DNA of 64,000 nt from NCBI RefSeq assembly GCF_002217285.1, contig NZ_MUGW01000022.1, positions 62,001-126,000 on the forward strand. Reading direction: 5' to 3'. Made by a program: the position numbers and the translations under genes. The notes under the pieces were generated by a model. The model saw only the letters and a list, made by a program, of their open reading frames with translations, searched no databases and was not told the DNA's origin. Origin of the DNA: Flavobacterium hercynium (lineage in GTDB: Bacteria > Bacteroidota > Bacteroidia > Flavobacteriales > Flavobacteriaceae). Shown here in pieces: positions 26,092 through 35,135 of this stretch (its first letter is position 1; each line of letters opens with the position of its first letter).

Positions 26092-26766
26092 ATGAAACTA
26101 CTTATAGTCGAAGATGAACCAAATCTTTTATCCATCTTACGGAAAGGATTTGCAGAAAATAATAATGAAGTAAGCGTAGCTATGGACGGTAAAACCGCCC
26201 TGGAGATGATTCATAATTATAGCTTTGACGTTGTAATTCTTGACGTTATGCTTCCGGATATAAACGGAATTGAAATCTGCAGAAGATTGCGTGCCAACAA
26301 AAATTTTGTACCTGTATTGCTTCTGACGGCATTGGGAACTTCAGAAAATATTGTTACCGGATTAAATGCCGGAGCCGATGATTATTTAGTAAAACCTTTT
26401 AAATTTGGTGAGCTCGATGCTAGAGTAAACGCACTGAACCGAAGAGCCAATCAGGACAATGAAAAAATTGATACTATAATAATTGGTGATTTAGAAATAA
26501 ACGGCAAAGCGAAGACCGTAAAAAGAGACGGAGAAGGCATTATCTTAACGGCTAAAGAATTTAAATTACTCTATTACCTTGCTAAAAACACGGGTAACAT
26601 TGTATCTCGTGATCAGATTCTGGATAATGTCTGGGATATTAATTTTGATATGAATACCAATGTAGTCGATGTTTACATTACTTACCTACGAAAAAAAATA
26701 GACAAACCTTACGCTACAAAACTTATTCATACGATGAAAGGTTTAGGTTATGTTATAAAGTCATAA
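26092..26766 (+). CDS. OmpR-family response regulator
   Basis: A 224-residue response regulator. The receiver domain (1-120) has the acidic pair in VEDE (7-9), the phosphorylatable Asp51 in VVILDVMLPD, the Thr at about 79 in LLLTA and Lys101 in DDYLVKPF. A winged-helix DNA-binding domain (130-222) ends with VDVYITYLRKKIDKP and MKGLGYVIKS. It is one base from the sensor kinase gene, so the two form a cognate pair. The closest known type is the CusR/RprY-like group. The signal and targets cannot be read from sequence. Confidence 0.95.
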   Translation: MKLLIVEDEPNLLSILRKGFAENNNEVSVAMDGKTALEMIHNYSFDVVILDVMLPDINGIEICRRLRANKNFVPVLLLTALGTSENIVTGLNAGADDYLVKPFKFGELDARVNALNRRANQDNEKIDTIIIGDLEINGKAKTVKRDGEGIILTAKEFKLLYYLAKNTGNIVSRDQILDNVWDINFDMNTNVVDVYITYLRKKIDKPYATKLIHTMKGLGYVIKS

Positions 26767-26767
26767 T

Positions 26768-28171
26768 ATGGATATCAGAAAGAAAATAACTTTTACCTAC
26801 GTAGCTCTGTCTACCTTTAGTACTTTGCTATTGTGTATTATTGTTTTCGTTTTGTTTAGAGAAAATAATCGTTATTATTTCCTTAAACGACTGGATGACA
26901 GAGCACAAATTGTAGCTTCTATTCATTTTCAAAACGATCCTGAAAAGATTAAATACTATCGTAATCTTAAAAAAAATGGACTGGAAGAACTAATTGAAGA
27001 AGAAGAATATGTTCTTCAGATTCACAGTGCCAATACTTTTGATTACAATACAAATCTAAATCTGCCTAATAAATTTTATACCAATGTTCTAAAAACCGGA
27101 AGAGATTATTTCGAGATTAACAACAAGTATTATTTAGGTCAGATTTTCGAAGAGCGGAATCAAAAATACATGGTGATTGTTGCTGCACGAGATAGAAAGG
27201 GTGCAACTACAACAGTTTATATTGTAAAAATTATGCTTTTTGGAGGTATCGCCTTTGTATTTTTAGCCTTTTTTCTAGGTCGTTTCCTGGCAAAGAGAGT
27301 TATTAATCCTGTAGCACGAATTACAAAAGAAGTAAACCGAATTAGTGCCTCAAACTTACACAACAGATTACCGGAAGTAAAAAATTCAGACGAGATATCA
27401 GATCTTACTGAAACTTTTAATGATATGTTAGACAGACTTGAAACCTCATTCGAGATTCAGGCTAATTTTATTAATAATGCTTCTCACGAACTAAAAACTC
27501 CCATTACAACCATTATTGCCGAAGCTGAAATTATGCTTATGAAAGAGCGTGCAGTGGAGGAGTATATTGGTTCATTGGAGAATATTTACAGTCAGGCATC
27601 AAGATTAGGAAATTTAACAGAAAGCTTGCTGAAATTAACCCAAACAGGTTATGATGGCGAAAAACAAGTGCTGGATATTGCTCGTATCGACGAACTCTTA
27701 ATGGATGTAAAATCAAACTTAGACAAGATATATCCTGATAATAGAGTAAGCGTCAAACTAAATGTTATACCGCAAGATTGCAGCCTTTTGCTAATTCCAT
27801 GCAACAGACCATTATTAGAACTCGCGATCAATAATATTATAACAAATGGTGTAAAATATTCTGATAACAACGAGGTCTTTGTTACCCTTTCTGCTAATAA
27901 CGAAATGATTAAGATTGCGATCAACGATATCGGGATCGGTATTCCGCCGGAAGATATTCCGCATTTGTACGAACCCTTTTTTAGAGGTAAAATTGCTGCC
28001 AAATACAATGGTTACGGTTTAGGGCTTCCACTGGCTTCTAAAATTATCCGTATGCATGGTGGCGAGATACAAGTACAATCTGAGCAGGATAAAGGAACAA
28101 TTGTAACGCTTATTTTTAGAAAAGACATTATCAAAAAAGGCGACATTAAAAAATCTAATGTTAGATCTTAG
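26768..28171 (+). CDS. Membrane sensor histidine kinase
   Basis: A 467-residue inner-membrane kinase. It has a first helix (8-30), a periplasmic sensor region (31-150), a second helix (152-174) and a HAMP linker (175-225). The dimerisation domain has phospho-acceptor His240 in NNASHELKTPITTI, and the ATPase domain has an N box in LAINNIITNGVKYS, a G1 box DIGIGIP and a G2 box YGLGLPLASK. It is paired with the response regulator immediately upstream. The UspA-like and bestrophin genes downstream are possible targets by position only. Confidence 0.95.
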   Translation: MDIRKKITFTYVALSTFSTLLLCIIVFVLFRENNRYYFLKRLDDRAQIVASIHFQNDPEKIKYYRNLKKNGLEELIEEEEYVLQIHSANTFDYNTNLNLPNKFYTNVLKTGRDYFEINNKYYLGQIFEERNQKYMVIVAARDRKGATTTVYIVKIMLFGGIAFVFLAFFLGRFLAKRVINPVARITKEVNRISASNLHNRLPEVKNSDEISDLTETFNDMLDRLETSFEIQANFINNASHELKTPITTIIAEAEIMLMKERAVEEYIGSLENIYSQASRLGNLTESLLKLTQTGYDGEKQVLDIARIDELLMDVKSNLDKIYPDNRVSVKLNVIPQDCSLLLIPCNRPLLELAINNIITNGVKYSDNNEVFVTLSANNEMIKIAINDIGIGIPPEDIPHLYEPFFRGKIAAKYNGYGLGLPLASKIIRMHGGEIQVQSEQDKGTIVTLIFRKDIIKKGDIKKSNVRS

Positions 28172-28249
28172 GAAATTCTAATTTTAGGTTAAGACCCTTC
28201 TTATATAGATAAAGTTATTTTGTAAGTATAAACTAAACTAATTATACTT

Positions 28250-28969
28250 ATGAAAAACTTCCTTATACCTACCACACTAAAAGAAGATACCATCAGTGCT
28301 GTAAAATCAGCAATTAATCAGGCAAAAGATACCAGCTGCCAGATTGTTTTAATGATGGTTGCCGATGCTCCTGATACCTTTTCATCATCACAATTTTTAC
28401 GTGAGATGAGAGTGGGATTAACACCAAGTCAAGAAGAAGTATTGGAGATTTGCAGAAGTATTGCAGAACGAAATGCAAACATCAAAATCAAGATTCACAA
28501 CCAGTTCGGACTTTCGTCTCCCGTTTTTAAAGGTATTATTGATACGTTTGAAGTAAAATTAGTAATCCTGACTAATTCTTATAAACAAGAAACAAAACGT
28601 ATTCATCAATACTTAGTAAAATTAGCAGGCAATCAAAAATGTCCAATTTTACATTTGGGTGCTGAAAAAAGCAAAGAAGACTTCTACAAAGCGCTTTACA
28701 TCGAAAGTGAAAAAGCACCAATGCATGTTAAAGATGTGCAGCAATTTTTAAGTGCTAATTTCTCGTATGAGATTGTAAGCCAAACCACTAGTTTTAATGA
28801 TAATTATGAGCAGTTTGCGCCTTATTTAACAGAAGCGATTTCAAAATACGACATCGATTTGTTAGTAGAAACACGCAAAGGCGAAAAAATTAAATTCAGT
28901 AAAACTAAAAAAGAAAATATAAGCGATAAACTGGGACTTCCTGTTTTATCACTTTACGAAACGGCATAA
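28250..28969 (+). CDS. Universal-stress-protein-like protein
   Basis: The start MKNFLIPTTLKEDTISAVKSA and the alternation of strands and helices over 239 residues fit the USP fold (UspA-like, possibly tandem). The classic ATP-binding GxxGxxxxG(S/T) loop is not visible in either half, so nucleotide binding is doubtful. The second half (about 145-239) also looks USP-like, ending KLGLPVLSLYETA. It lies 79 bases after the sensor kinase and 52 bases before a bestrophin-type channel gene. Linkage to stress sensing is inference from position. The family assignment is moderate. Confidence 0.62.
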   Translation: MKNFLIPTTLKEDTISAVKSAINQAKDTSCQIVLMMVADAPDTFSSSQFLREMRVGLTPSQEEVLEICRSIAERNANIKIKIHNQFGLSSPVFKGIIDTFEVKLVILTNSYKQETKRIHQYLVKLAGNQKCPILHLGAEKSKEDFYKALYIESEKAPMHVKDVQQFLSANFSYEIVSQTTSFNDNYEQFAPYLTEAISKYDIDLLVETRKGEKIKFSKTKKENISDKLGLPVLSLYETA

Positions 28970-29020
28970 GATTAAAAATCACCGTTCAAAAATAATCAAG
29001 TTTAATTTAAACCGAAAAAT

Positions 29021-29968
29021 ATGTTATTAAAGAAAAGAATACCAATGAAGTACGTTCTCGGGAAAATTAAAGTAGAGTTAAGTCTTGTGGTAGCTTATAC
29101 CGTAATATTTGAAATTCTTCATCACTATTTTATCAATGTACCGGTAGATATTCCAATTGCGATACCAACCATGATTGGTACCATTATATCCTTATTATTA
29201 GCTTTCAAATCCAATCAGGCGTATGACAGATGGTGGGAAGCAAGAATTGTCTGGGGAGCAATCGTAAACGATTCCCGAACACTGATTCGTCAAGTGCTTA
29301 CATTTTATAAAGATCCCGATTTTTCTGTTGAAGCGAGCGAATTCAAAGAAAATTTTGCAAAAAGACAAATTGCGTGGTGTTATAGTTTAGGTCAGTCACT
29401 ACGAAAACTGGACGCCTTAAAACCAATTGAAAATTTGGTTAGTGAAGAAGAATTACGTTTTGTCAAAAATCATCATAATATTCCGAATGCGCTTTTATTA
29501 TTGCATGGAAAAGATCTTCGAAATGCTAAAAATGAGAAACGTCTGAATATGTATCAGCAAGTCGAAATCGATAATACAATTACGAGATTGTGTGATAATA
29601 TGGGAAAATGTGAACGAATTAAAAACACAATTTTCCCGACAACCTACAGTATGTACACCAGAATAACATTGTGTTTGTTTATTTTGTTATTGCCATTTTC
29701 ATTAATCAGTGTCTTGAGCTGGTTTGCAATTCCATTGATTACAGCAGTTGCAGGAGCCTTCTTTTTGATAGAAAGAATGGCAATTCACTTGCAGGATCCG
29801 TTTGAAAACAGACCAAGTGATACGCCTGTAACCAGTATTGCCATTACAATTGAAAAAAATATAATGGAAATGCTAAACGAGTATCAAAGCGAATTTGATA
29901 TCATTAAAGAGTTTCATTTAAAAGAAGACTCTCATAAAGTAAATAACAAACACTATTATGTTTTATAA
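29021..29968 (+). CDS. Bestrophin-type anion channel
   Basis: The 315-residue protein carries the family hallmark LLAFKSNQAYDRWWEARIVW (about residues 59-79), a second hydrophobic pair at 215-250, and the PFENRPSDTPV segment after the last helix, which forms the neck of the pentameric channel. Prokaryotic members conduct anions or cations across the inner membrane. It follows the UspA-like gene and is terminated by a hairpin shared with the convergent MocR gene. The ion preference is not deducible. Confidence 0.88.
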   Translation: MLLKKRIPMKYVLGKIKVELSLVVAYTVIFEILHHYFINVPVDIPIAIPTMIGTIISLLLAFKSNQAYDRWWEARIVWGAIVNDSRTLIRQVLTFYKDPDFSVEASEFKENFAKRQIAWCYSLGQSLRKLDALKPIENLVSEEELRFVKNHHNIPNALLLLHGKDLRNAKNEKRLNMYQQVEIDNTITRLCDNMGKCERIKNTIFPTTYSMYTRITLCLFILLLPFSLISVLSWFAIPLITAVAGAFFLIERMAIHLQDPFENRPSDTPVTSIAITIEKNIMEMLNEYQSEFDIIKEFHLKEDSHKVNNKHYYVL

Positions 29969-29992
29969 TTAATCTTTAGTTCATTAGTTGTT

Positions 29993-30030
29993 TAACCAGA
30001 CAATGCATTTTTTTGTGTTGTCTGGTTTTT
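29993..30030. terminator. Terminator between the bestrophin and MocR genes
   Basis: Perfect 10-base arms AACCAGACAA and TTGTCTGGTT are followed by T residues; it lies between convergent genes. Confidence 0.88.
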
Positions 30031-30033
30031 TAT

Positions 30034-31452
30034 TTAAGAGGCAAGGAGTTTGCCTAAAGTTTGTATTGATTGTCTCAATTCATTGGTCCAAGGTAAGCCA
30101 AAACTCAAGCGCATACAATTTGAAAATTGATCCTGAAGCGAGAATATACGCCCCGGTGCAATGCTAATTTGATGTTTCATAGCCAATTGATAAAAAGCAG
30201 CCGTGTCAATTTTTTGATCCAGTTCTACCCAAAGAAAAAAACCGCCCTGAGGCTGACTAACCTTAGTTCCTGCCGGAAAAGATTCTAAAACAGTATTGAT
30301 GTAATTATTGCAATTATGATTTAAAATCTGTCGGATTTTTCTAAGATGATTCTCATAACGTCCGTTTTTCAGAAAATCGCCCACCACTTCATGTGTAATC
30401 GTAGGAGTAGAGAGCGTATGATAAATTTTACTTCGCAGTATTTCTTTCTTGAATTTCCCGGGTGAAACCCAGCCTACACGATATCCCGGTGCAAGCGTTT
30501 TAGAAACAGAACTACAACAAAGCACAATCCCGCTTTCGTCATAGGTTTTACAGTTTGTTGGTCGGCTGGAGCCAAAGTACAAATCACCATGAATATCGTC
30601 TTCAATTAGCGGAATATTATAGAATTCCATTAATTTCACAACCTCTTTTTTATGCTCCGCAGGCATCATGCTTCCTGAAGGATTGCTAAAATTACTCATC
30701 AACAGACAGAGTGCTACTTTTTTAGACGAAAGCGCTTTTTTAAGTGCTTCGAGTTCGATTCCCGTAGTCATGTTAGTGGGCAATTCCATAATATACAATC
30801 CCAGCGATTTCGCCAATTGCAAAACGCCAAAATAAGCAGGGCTTTCTGTAATAATAGTATCTCCGGGTTTGGTAAGCGTCATTAAACAATGCGAAATAGC
30901 ACTTGTACATCCGGGCATCGTAATAATATCCTTTTCAGTTAAAGAACCTCCCCACGTAAAAGACCATTTTGCGATTTCACGGCGAAGGTTAGGATTACCT
31001 TGTACTTCTTCATAACTCGTGCCGCTATTTGGTAATTGACGCATTGCCTGAACCATTCCTTTATTTAGTTTGGCGATCGGTAAAAGTTCGTTAGACGGAA
31101 AACCCAAAGAAAGCATCGTAATATTTTTATCTGTCATATTACCATATACCTGATCAATCAAATCCTGTCGGTCTATATTTTCACCTCTTAAAACAGGACT
31201 GCTTGGTGTAGGTTCTGTAATAATTCTTGCCGATGTATTGCTTACATAATAACCGGATTGCGGTCTTGATTCAATCAAAAATCGGCTTTCTATTTCATAA
31301 TACGCTTTGCTTACGGTACTCATGCTGTAACCCGTTTTAGCGGCTACTTCTCTGATCGACGGAAGTTTATCACCTACGTTTAAAACACCGGATTTTATTT
31401 GCTTCTCAATTCGGTCAGCATATTGCACGTACAAGTAATTGGAATTTTTCAT
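30034..31452 (-). CDS. MocR-type (GntR/aminotransferase) transcription regulator
   Basis: A fusion of an N-terminal GntR winged helix (about residues 5-72; GDKLPSIREVAAKTGYSMSTV) and a fold-type I aminotransferase domain (about 105-472) with the PLP lysine in SVSKTLAPGYRVGW. The start MKNSNYLYVQ is chosen, as seven extra residues upstream are not typical. Such proteins sense an amine or amino acid through PLP. The gene diverges from a RarD-type transporter with about 100 bases between, the usual arrangement for a MocR regulator and its target. PdxR-like control of PLP synthesis is an alternative, but no pdx genes are near. Confidence 0.92.
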   Translation of the reverse strand: MKNSNYLYVQYADRIEKQIKSGVLNVGDKLPSIREVAAKTGYSMSTVSKAYYEIESRFLIESRPQSGYYVSNTSARIITEPTPSSPVLRGENIDRQDLIDQVYGNMTDKNITMLSLGFPSNELLPIAKLNKGMVQAMRQLPNSGTSYEEVQGNPNLRREIAKWSFTWGGSLTEKDIITMPGCTSAISHCLMTLTKPGDTIITESPAYFGVLQLAKSLGLYIMELPTNMTTGIELEALKKALSSKKVALCLLMSNFSNPSGSMMPAEHKKEVVKLMEFYNIPLIEDDIHGDLYFGSSRPTNCKTYDESGIVLCCSSVSKTLAPGYRVGWVSPGKFKKEILRSKIYHTLSTPTITHEVVGDFLKNGRYENHLRKIRQILNHNCNNYINTVLESFPAGTKVSQPQGGFFLWVELDQKIDTAAFYQLAMKHQISIAPGRIFSLQDQFSNCMRLSFGLPWTNELRQSIQTLGKLLAS

Positions 31453-31554
31453 AAAAAAACTGTTATGGTGCAATTTACAAAAACTGTATCTGTATTGTTG
31501 TTTTATTTTCAGGAAATTTGTTTTAATAATAAACCACTTAAAAATAAAGAAGAA

Positions 31555-32469
31555 GTGAAAACAACAAAATATTACATAGCTGCGATAACCGCTTATACCA
31601 TTTGGGGCTTTTTTAGTTTGGTTTTAAAGCCAATTCACGAGTATCCGTCTTTGGATATATTATTTAATCGTGTTTTTAGCTGTAGTATTCTGATGTTGCT
31701 AATTGTGTTTATTTTCAAACGCAATAAAGTCACAGAAGCCATTGAAATTTTCAAAAAAATGGAAGTGGCAGAGAAAAGAAAAACAATCTTAATCAATATT
31801 GGAGGAAGCGTTTTTCTAATCGCGAATTGGTTTTCTTTTATTTATGTCATGAACCACGTAAGTGTAAAAGCAACTTCGCTGGCGTATTTGGTTTGCCCAA
31901 TTTTAACCACTTTGCTTGCGTATTTTATCTTACATGAAAAACTAAGCAAAACACAATGGATTGCGGTAGGACTAAGCATTTCGGGGTGTCTTCTTTTGTC
32001 TTATGCAGATTTAATGGATATGTTTTTTAGCGTTTTTATCGGTTTTACCTATGCGAGTTACCTTGTAAGTCAGCGTGTCAACAAAGCTTTTGATAAGTTC
32101 ATTACACTTACGTTTCATATTACCTTAGCAGCTTTGGTTTTATTGCCTTTTTATCCTGCTTACAGTGGTCCGTTGCCAACAGAATTTAAGTTTTACTTTT
32201 GTATCGAAACCATCGCGATTCTGTTTACGATAATACCGTTATTTTTAAATTTATATGCACTTTCCGGCATCAAAGCTTCAACCGTTGGAATGTTGCTGAA
32301 CATAAACCCCATGATTGCTTTTGCATTGGCTAATTTTGTGTATCATGAACAAATAGGAACACTGCAATATGTTTCTTATGCTATTATTTTACTCGCAGTA
32401 ATTGTATTTAATTCGCATCATATTTTTGCGTTTAAACAAAAATACAGTCCGGTTTCTAAAAACATTTAA
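31555..32469 (+). CDS. rarD: RarD-type EamA transporter
   Basis: An inner-membrane transporter of about ten helices in two EamA halves; AAITAYTIWGFFSLVLKPI at the N-terminus is typical of RarD. The start is taken at the GTG at 31555 after AAGAAGAA, giving 304 residues, close to the family's usual 295-300. The frame is open further upstream, but that part overlaps the divergent regulator gene. Members export or import small metabolites, some of them amino acids or chloramphenicol-related compounds. Control by the divergent MocR protein is likely. It is closed by a terminator. Confidence 0.88.
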   Translation: MKTTKYYIAAITAYTIWGFFSLVLKPIHEYPSLDILFNRVFSCSILMLLIVFIFKRNKVTEAIEIFKKMEVAEKRKTILINIGGSVFLIANWFSFIYVMNHVSVKATSLAYLVCPILTTLLAYFILHEKLSKTQWIAVGLSISGCLLLSYADLMDMFFSVFIGFTYASYLVSQRVNKAFDKFITLTFHITLAALVLLPFYPAYSGPLPTEFKFYFCIETIAILFTIIPLFLNLYALSGIKASTVGMLLNINPMIAFALANFVYHEQIGTLQYVSYAIILLAVIVFNSHHIFAFKQKYSPVSKNI

Positions 32470-32513
32470 TCAATAGCAGGTTGTAAAATTACCAGAATCT
32501 TAACAGCATATTT

Positions 32514-32547
32514 AAACAGGAATGAGTATTTTTCATTTCTGTTTTTT
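32514..32547 (+). terminator. Terminator after the rarD-like gene
   Basis: Arms AAACAGGAATGA and TCATTTCTGTTT (one G-T pair) are followed by a T run. Confidence 0.85.
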
Positions 32548-32601
32548 TGTTTAATGGAAAGACAGAAAAAATTAATTTTCCAAACCGATTCAACTATTTT
32601 T

Positions 32602-34860
32602 ATGAAAAATACCAAACTCCAAGCCTTCATTCCATTATTTTATTTAGTGTGGTCAGATGATCTTTTGACCCAAAAGGAATTTGCTACAATTCAGAATTTT
32701 ATCAATATATTAAGCTGGCTTTCGCCCGAAGAAAAACAAGAACTTCTTTCTAAAATAGACATTTCAAATCCGCCTTCGCGAAACGAACTTGCACAATGGA
32801 AGCAGGATATAGAAAGTAGTATTCAGGATAAATCTTCAATAAAATCTGTTTTTGATATTGCCGTGGCGCTTTCAGATAAAGATCTGGATATTTCTACTTT
32901 AGAAGCTGATTTTAGAAAACTGGAAAATGACCTGGGAGTTTTGGGAGAAGAAGTAATTCAGAATTTTAAAACAAAAGAAGGTTCTTTTACAGCCAATTCT
33001 CAAACAACAAGCAATTTTGATGTTCAAAAAATAACAGCACTACTTGATGGTAAAGAAGCTGCTATAATAAAAAAAGTAAAGTCGGTTATTTCAAGACCAG
33101 AGTTTGCTTACGAAACGTCAACCGATATAAACGTATTTCGTGAAACAGTATACAAATGGTGCAAAATCTTAGCAGATGAAAATTTGGGAAATATGGCGTA
33201 TCCAAAGCAATATGGTGGAGGAGAAAATATAGCCGATTATTTTGCTATTATGGAAACGCTGAGTTACCACGATTTAAGTCTGGTTATTAAATTTGGCGTT
33301 CAGTTTGGACTTTGGGGAATGAGCGTACAATCGTTAGGAACCGAAAAACATTATGCTAAATATTTAAAAGACATTGGAACATTAAAAATTCCAGGCTGTT
33401 TTGCGATGACTGAAACAAATCATGGTTCTAACGTAAAAGGTTTAGAAACTACAGCAACCTACAATCACAACGATCAGACTTTTGTCATTCATACACCACA
33501 CGAAAAAGCGCAGAAAGAATACATTGGTAACGCAGCTGTACACGGACAAATGGCGACTGTTTTTGCAAAATTAATCATTGATAATCATGATTATGGTGTA
33601 AACGCTTTTGTGGTTCCACTACGCGATACAAACGGAAAAACATTAGATGGTATTACCATTGGAGATTGCGGTCACAAAATGGGATTGAATGGTGTAGATA
33701 ACGGAACAATCAGTTTTAATCAGGTTGTGATTCCAAAAGATAATATGCTGGATCGTTTTGCTTCTGTCAATGAAAAAGGAGAATTTCAGAGTCCAATCCC
33801 GAGTGATAACCGACGATTTTTTACCATGTTAGGAACCTTGGTAGGAGGTAGAATTGGAATCCCGCGTTCTGCATTGGCTGCTGCTAAATCAGGGCTTACA
33901 ATTGCCATTCGTTACAGCGATCAAAGACGACAATTTGGACCGGAAGGCGGACTTGAAGTGCCAATTCTAAATTACAGAATGCACCAGCGACGTTTGTTGC
34001 CACATTTAGCAAAAACGTATGCCGTTCATTTTGCCCTGCAGTATCTTACGAATCGATTCTTAAACAAAACCGAATCAGAAATGCAGGAAATAGAAGCATT
34101 GGCAGCCGGAATGAAATCCTACTCAACCTGGAGTACGAGAGATATTTTGCAGGAATGCCGCGAAGCATGCGGAGGAAAAGGATACTTGTCTGAAAACCGA
34201 ATTGATGCACTAAAAAATGACACTGAAATATATACTACGTTCGAAGGTGATAACACTGTTTTGATGCAGTTAGTAGCCAAGAACCGCTTATCCGAATTTA
34301 GAAAAGCATTTGGCGAAATGGGTTCTTTAGGCATCATCAATTATGTGTATGAAAATGCAAAAACGGCAATTGCAGAGAAAAACCCAATTGCAACACGTAA
34401 AACAGACGACGAACATTTACTAGATGGCGAGTTTCATTTACAGGCTTTCATTCACAGAGAAAAGACTATTTTGGCATCAGCAGCAAGACGTATTAAAAAA
34501 TTGGTTGATGGTGGCTTAGAGCCTTATGATGCATTCAATGTAGTCCAGCATCAAATGATCGATGTAGCCGAAGCGTACTTAGAAAGAATCGTTTTAGAGC
34601 AATTTCAGGAAGCCTTAAAAACAGTTGAAGATGAAAAAACGAAAGAAGTATTAACGAGATTAAATCAGCTGTATGCACTTGCTCAAATAGAAAAAAATAA
34701 AGCCTGGTACCTTGAAGATGGTTACATGGAAGCAGTAAAAACAAAAGCAATCCGTAAAATGGTCAATCAGCTTTGCTGGGACATACGACCAGATGCCGTT
34801 GCCTTAGTAAACGCATTTGACATTCCGGAAAGTTGCCTTGCGGCACCTATTTTACTTTAG
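32602..34860 (+). CDS. Acyl-CoA oxidase/dehydrogenase-like flavoprotein
   Basis: A 752-residue flavoprotein. The start at 32602 (MKNTKLQAFIPLFYLVW) is preferred, as an in-frame ATG at 32554 stands directly behind the rarD terminator. The N-terminal about 150 residues are an extra helical part. The acyl-CoA dehydrogenase core follows with CFAMTETNHGSNVKGLET, GDCGHKMGLNGVDNG and ACGGKGYLSENRI, and the catalytic glutamate in YTTFEGDNTVL. The ACGGKGY to FEGDN spacing is that of acyl-CoA oxidases. It oxidises acyl-CoA to enoyl-CoA in fatty-acid breakdown. Whether the electron acceptor is oxygen or ETF cannot be told. Confidence 0.88.
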   Translation: MKNTKLQAFIPLFYLVWSDDLLTQKEFATIQNFINILSWLSPEEKQELLSKIDISNPPSRNELAQWKQDIESSIQDKSSIKSVFDIAVALSDKDLDISTLEADFRKLENDLGVLGEEVIQNFKTKEGSFTANSQTTSNFDVQKITALLDGKEAAIIKKVKSVISRPEFAYETSTDINVFRETVYKWCKILADENLGNMAYPKQYGGGENIADYFAIMETLSYHDLSLVIKFGVQFGLWGMSVQSLGTEKHYAKYLKDIGTLKIPGCFAMTETNHGSNVKGLETTATYNHNDQTFVIHTPHEKAQKEYIGNAAVHGQMATVFAKLIIDNHDYGVNAFVVPLRDTNGKTLDGITIGDCGHKMGLNGVDNGTISFNQVVIPKDNMLDRFASVNEKGEFQSPIPSDNRRFFTMLGTLVGGRIGIPRSALAAAKSGLTIAIRYSDQRRQFGPEGGLEVPILNYRMHQRRLLPHLAKTYAVHFALQYLTNRFLNKTESEMQEIEALAAGMKSYSTWSTRDILQECREACGGKGYLSENRIDALKNDTEIYTTFEGDNTVLMQLVAKNRLSEFRKAFGEMGSLGIINYVYENAKTAIAEKNPIATRKTDDEHLLDGEFHLQAFIHREKTILASAARRIKKLVDGGLEPYDAFNVVQHQMIDVAEAYLERIVLEQFQEALKTVEDEKTKEVLTRLNQLYALAQIEKNKAWYLEDGYMEAVKTKAIRKMVNQLCWDIRPDAVALVNAFDIPESCLAAPILL

Positions 34861-35135
34861 ACTTACTTAGACTTGCTTAGATTTTTAGATTTTAGATTTT
34901 AGATTTTAGATTTTAGATTTTAGATTTTAGATTTTAGATTTTAGATTTTAGATTTTCCGCTTAGAAAATAGTCTAATCAATATTTTAATTTTTAAATATT
35001 TCAATCCTTAAATCTTCTAATCCAAAGATCTAAGCAAGTCTAGAATCTAATCAAGTCTAACAATCTAACAATCTAAGAAATCAAAAAAAAAAGTCTAAGC
35101 AAGTCTAAGAAGTCTAACAATCTAAAAATCTAAAT
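34861..35135. repeat. Heptamer tract (GATTTTA)9 plus ATCTAA/AGTCTAA words
   Basis: From 34888 to 34950 the heptamer GATTTTA is repeated exactly nine times, with a partial tenth copy to 34956. After a gap (TTCAATCCTTAAATCTTC) the region 35010-35130 holds the inverse-type words AATCTAA, AAGTCTAA and AAGCAAGTCTAA. Left and right halves are roughly reverse complements (GATTTTAGA against TCTAAAAATC). No gene is visible. The array separates two convergent genes and should be prone to length change by slippage. Confidence 0.85.

Noticed and set aside
31399..31554. rarD frame starting inside the divergent MocR gene
   Set aside because: It would overlap the coding region of the other gene and adds 52 non-family residues; the GTG at 31555 has an upstream AAGAAGAA.
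34888..34956. CRISPR-like or telomere-like array
   Set aside because: It is a simple heptamer tandem repeat with no spacers.
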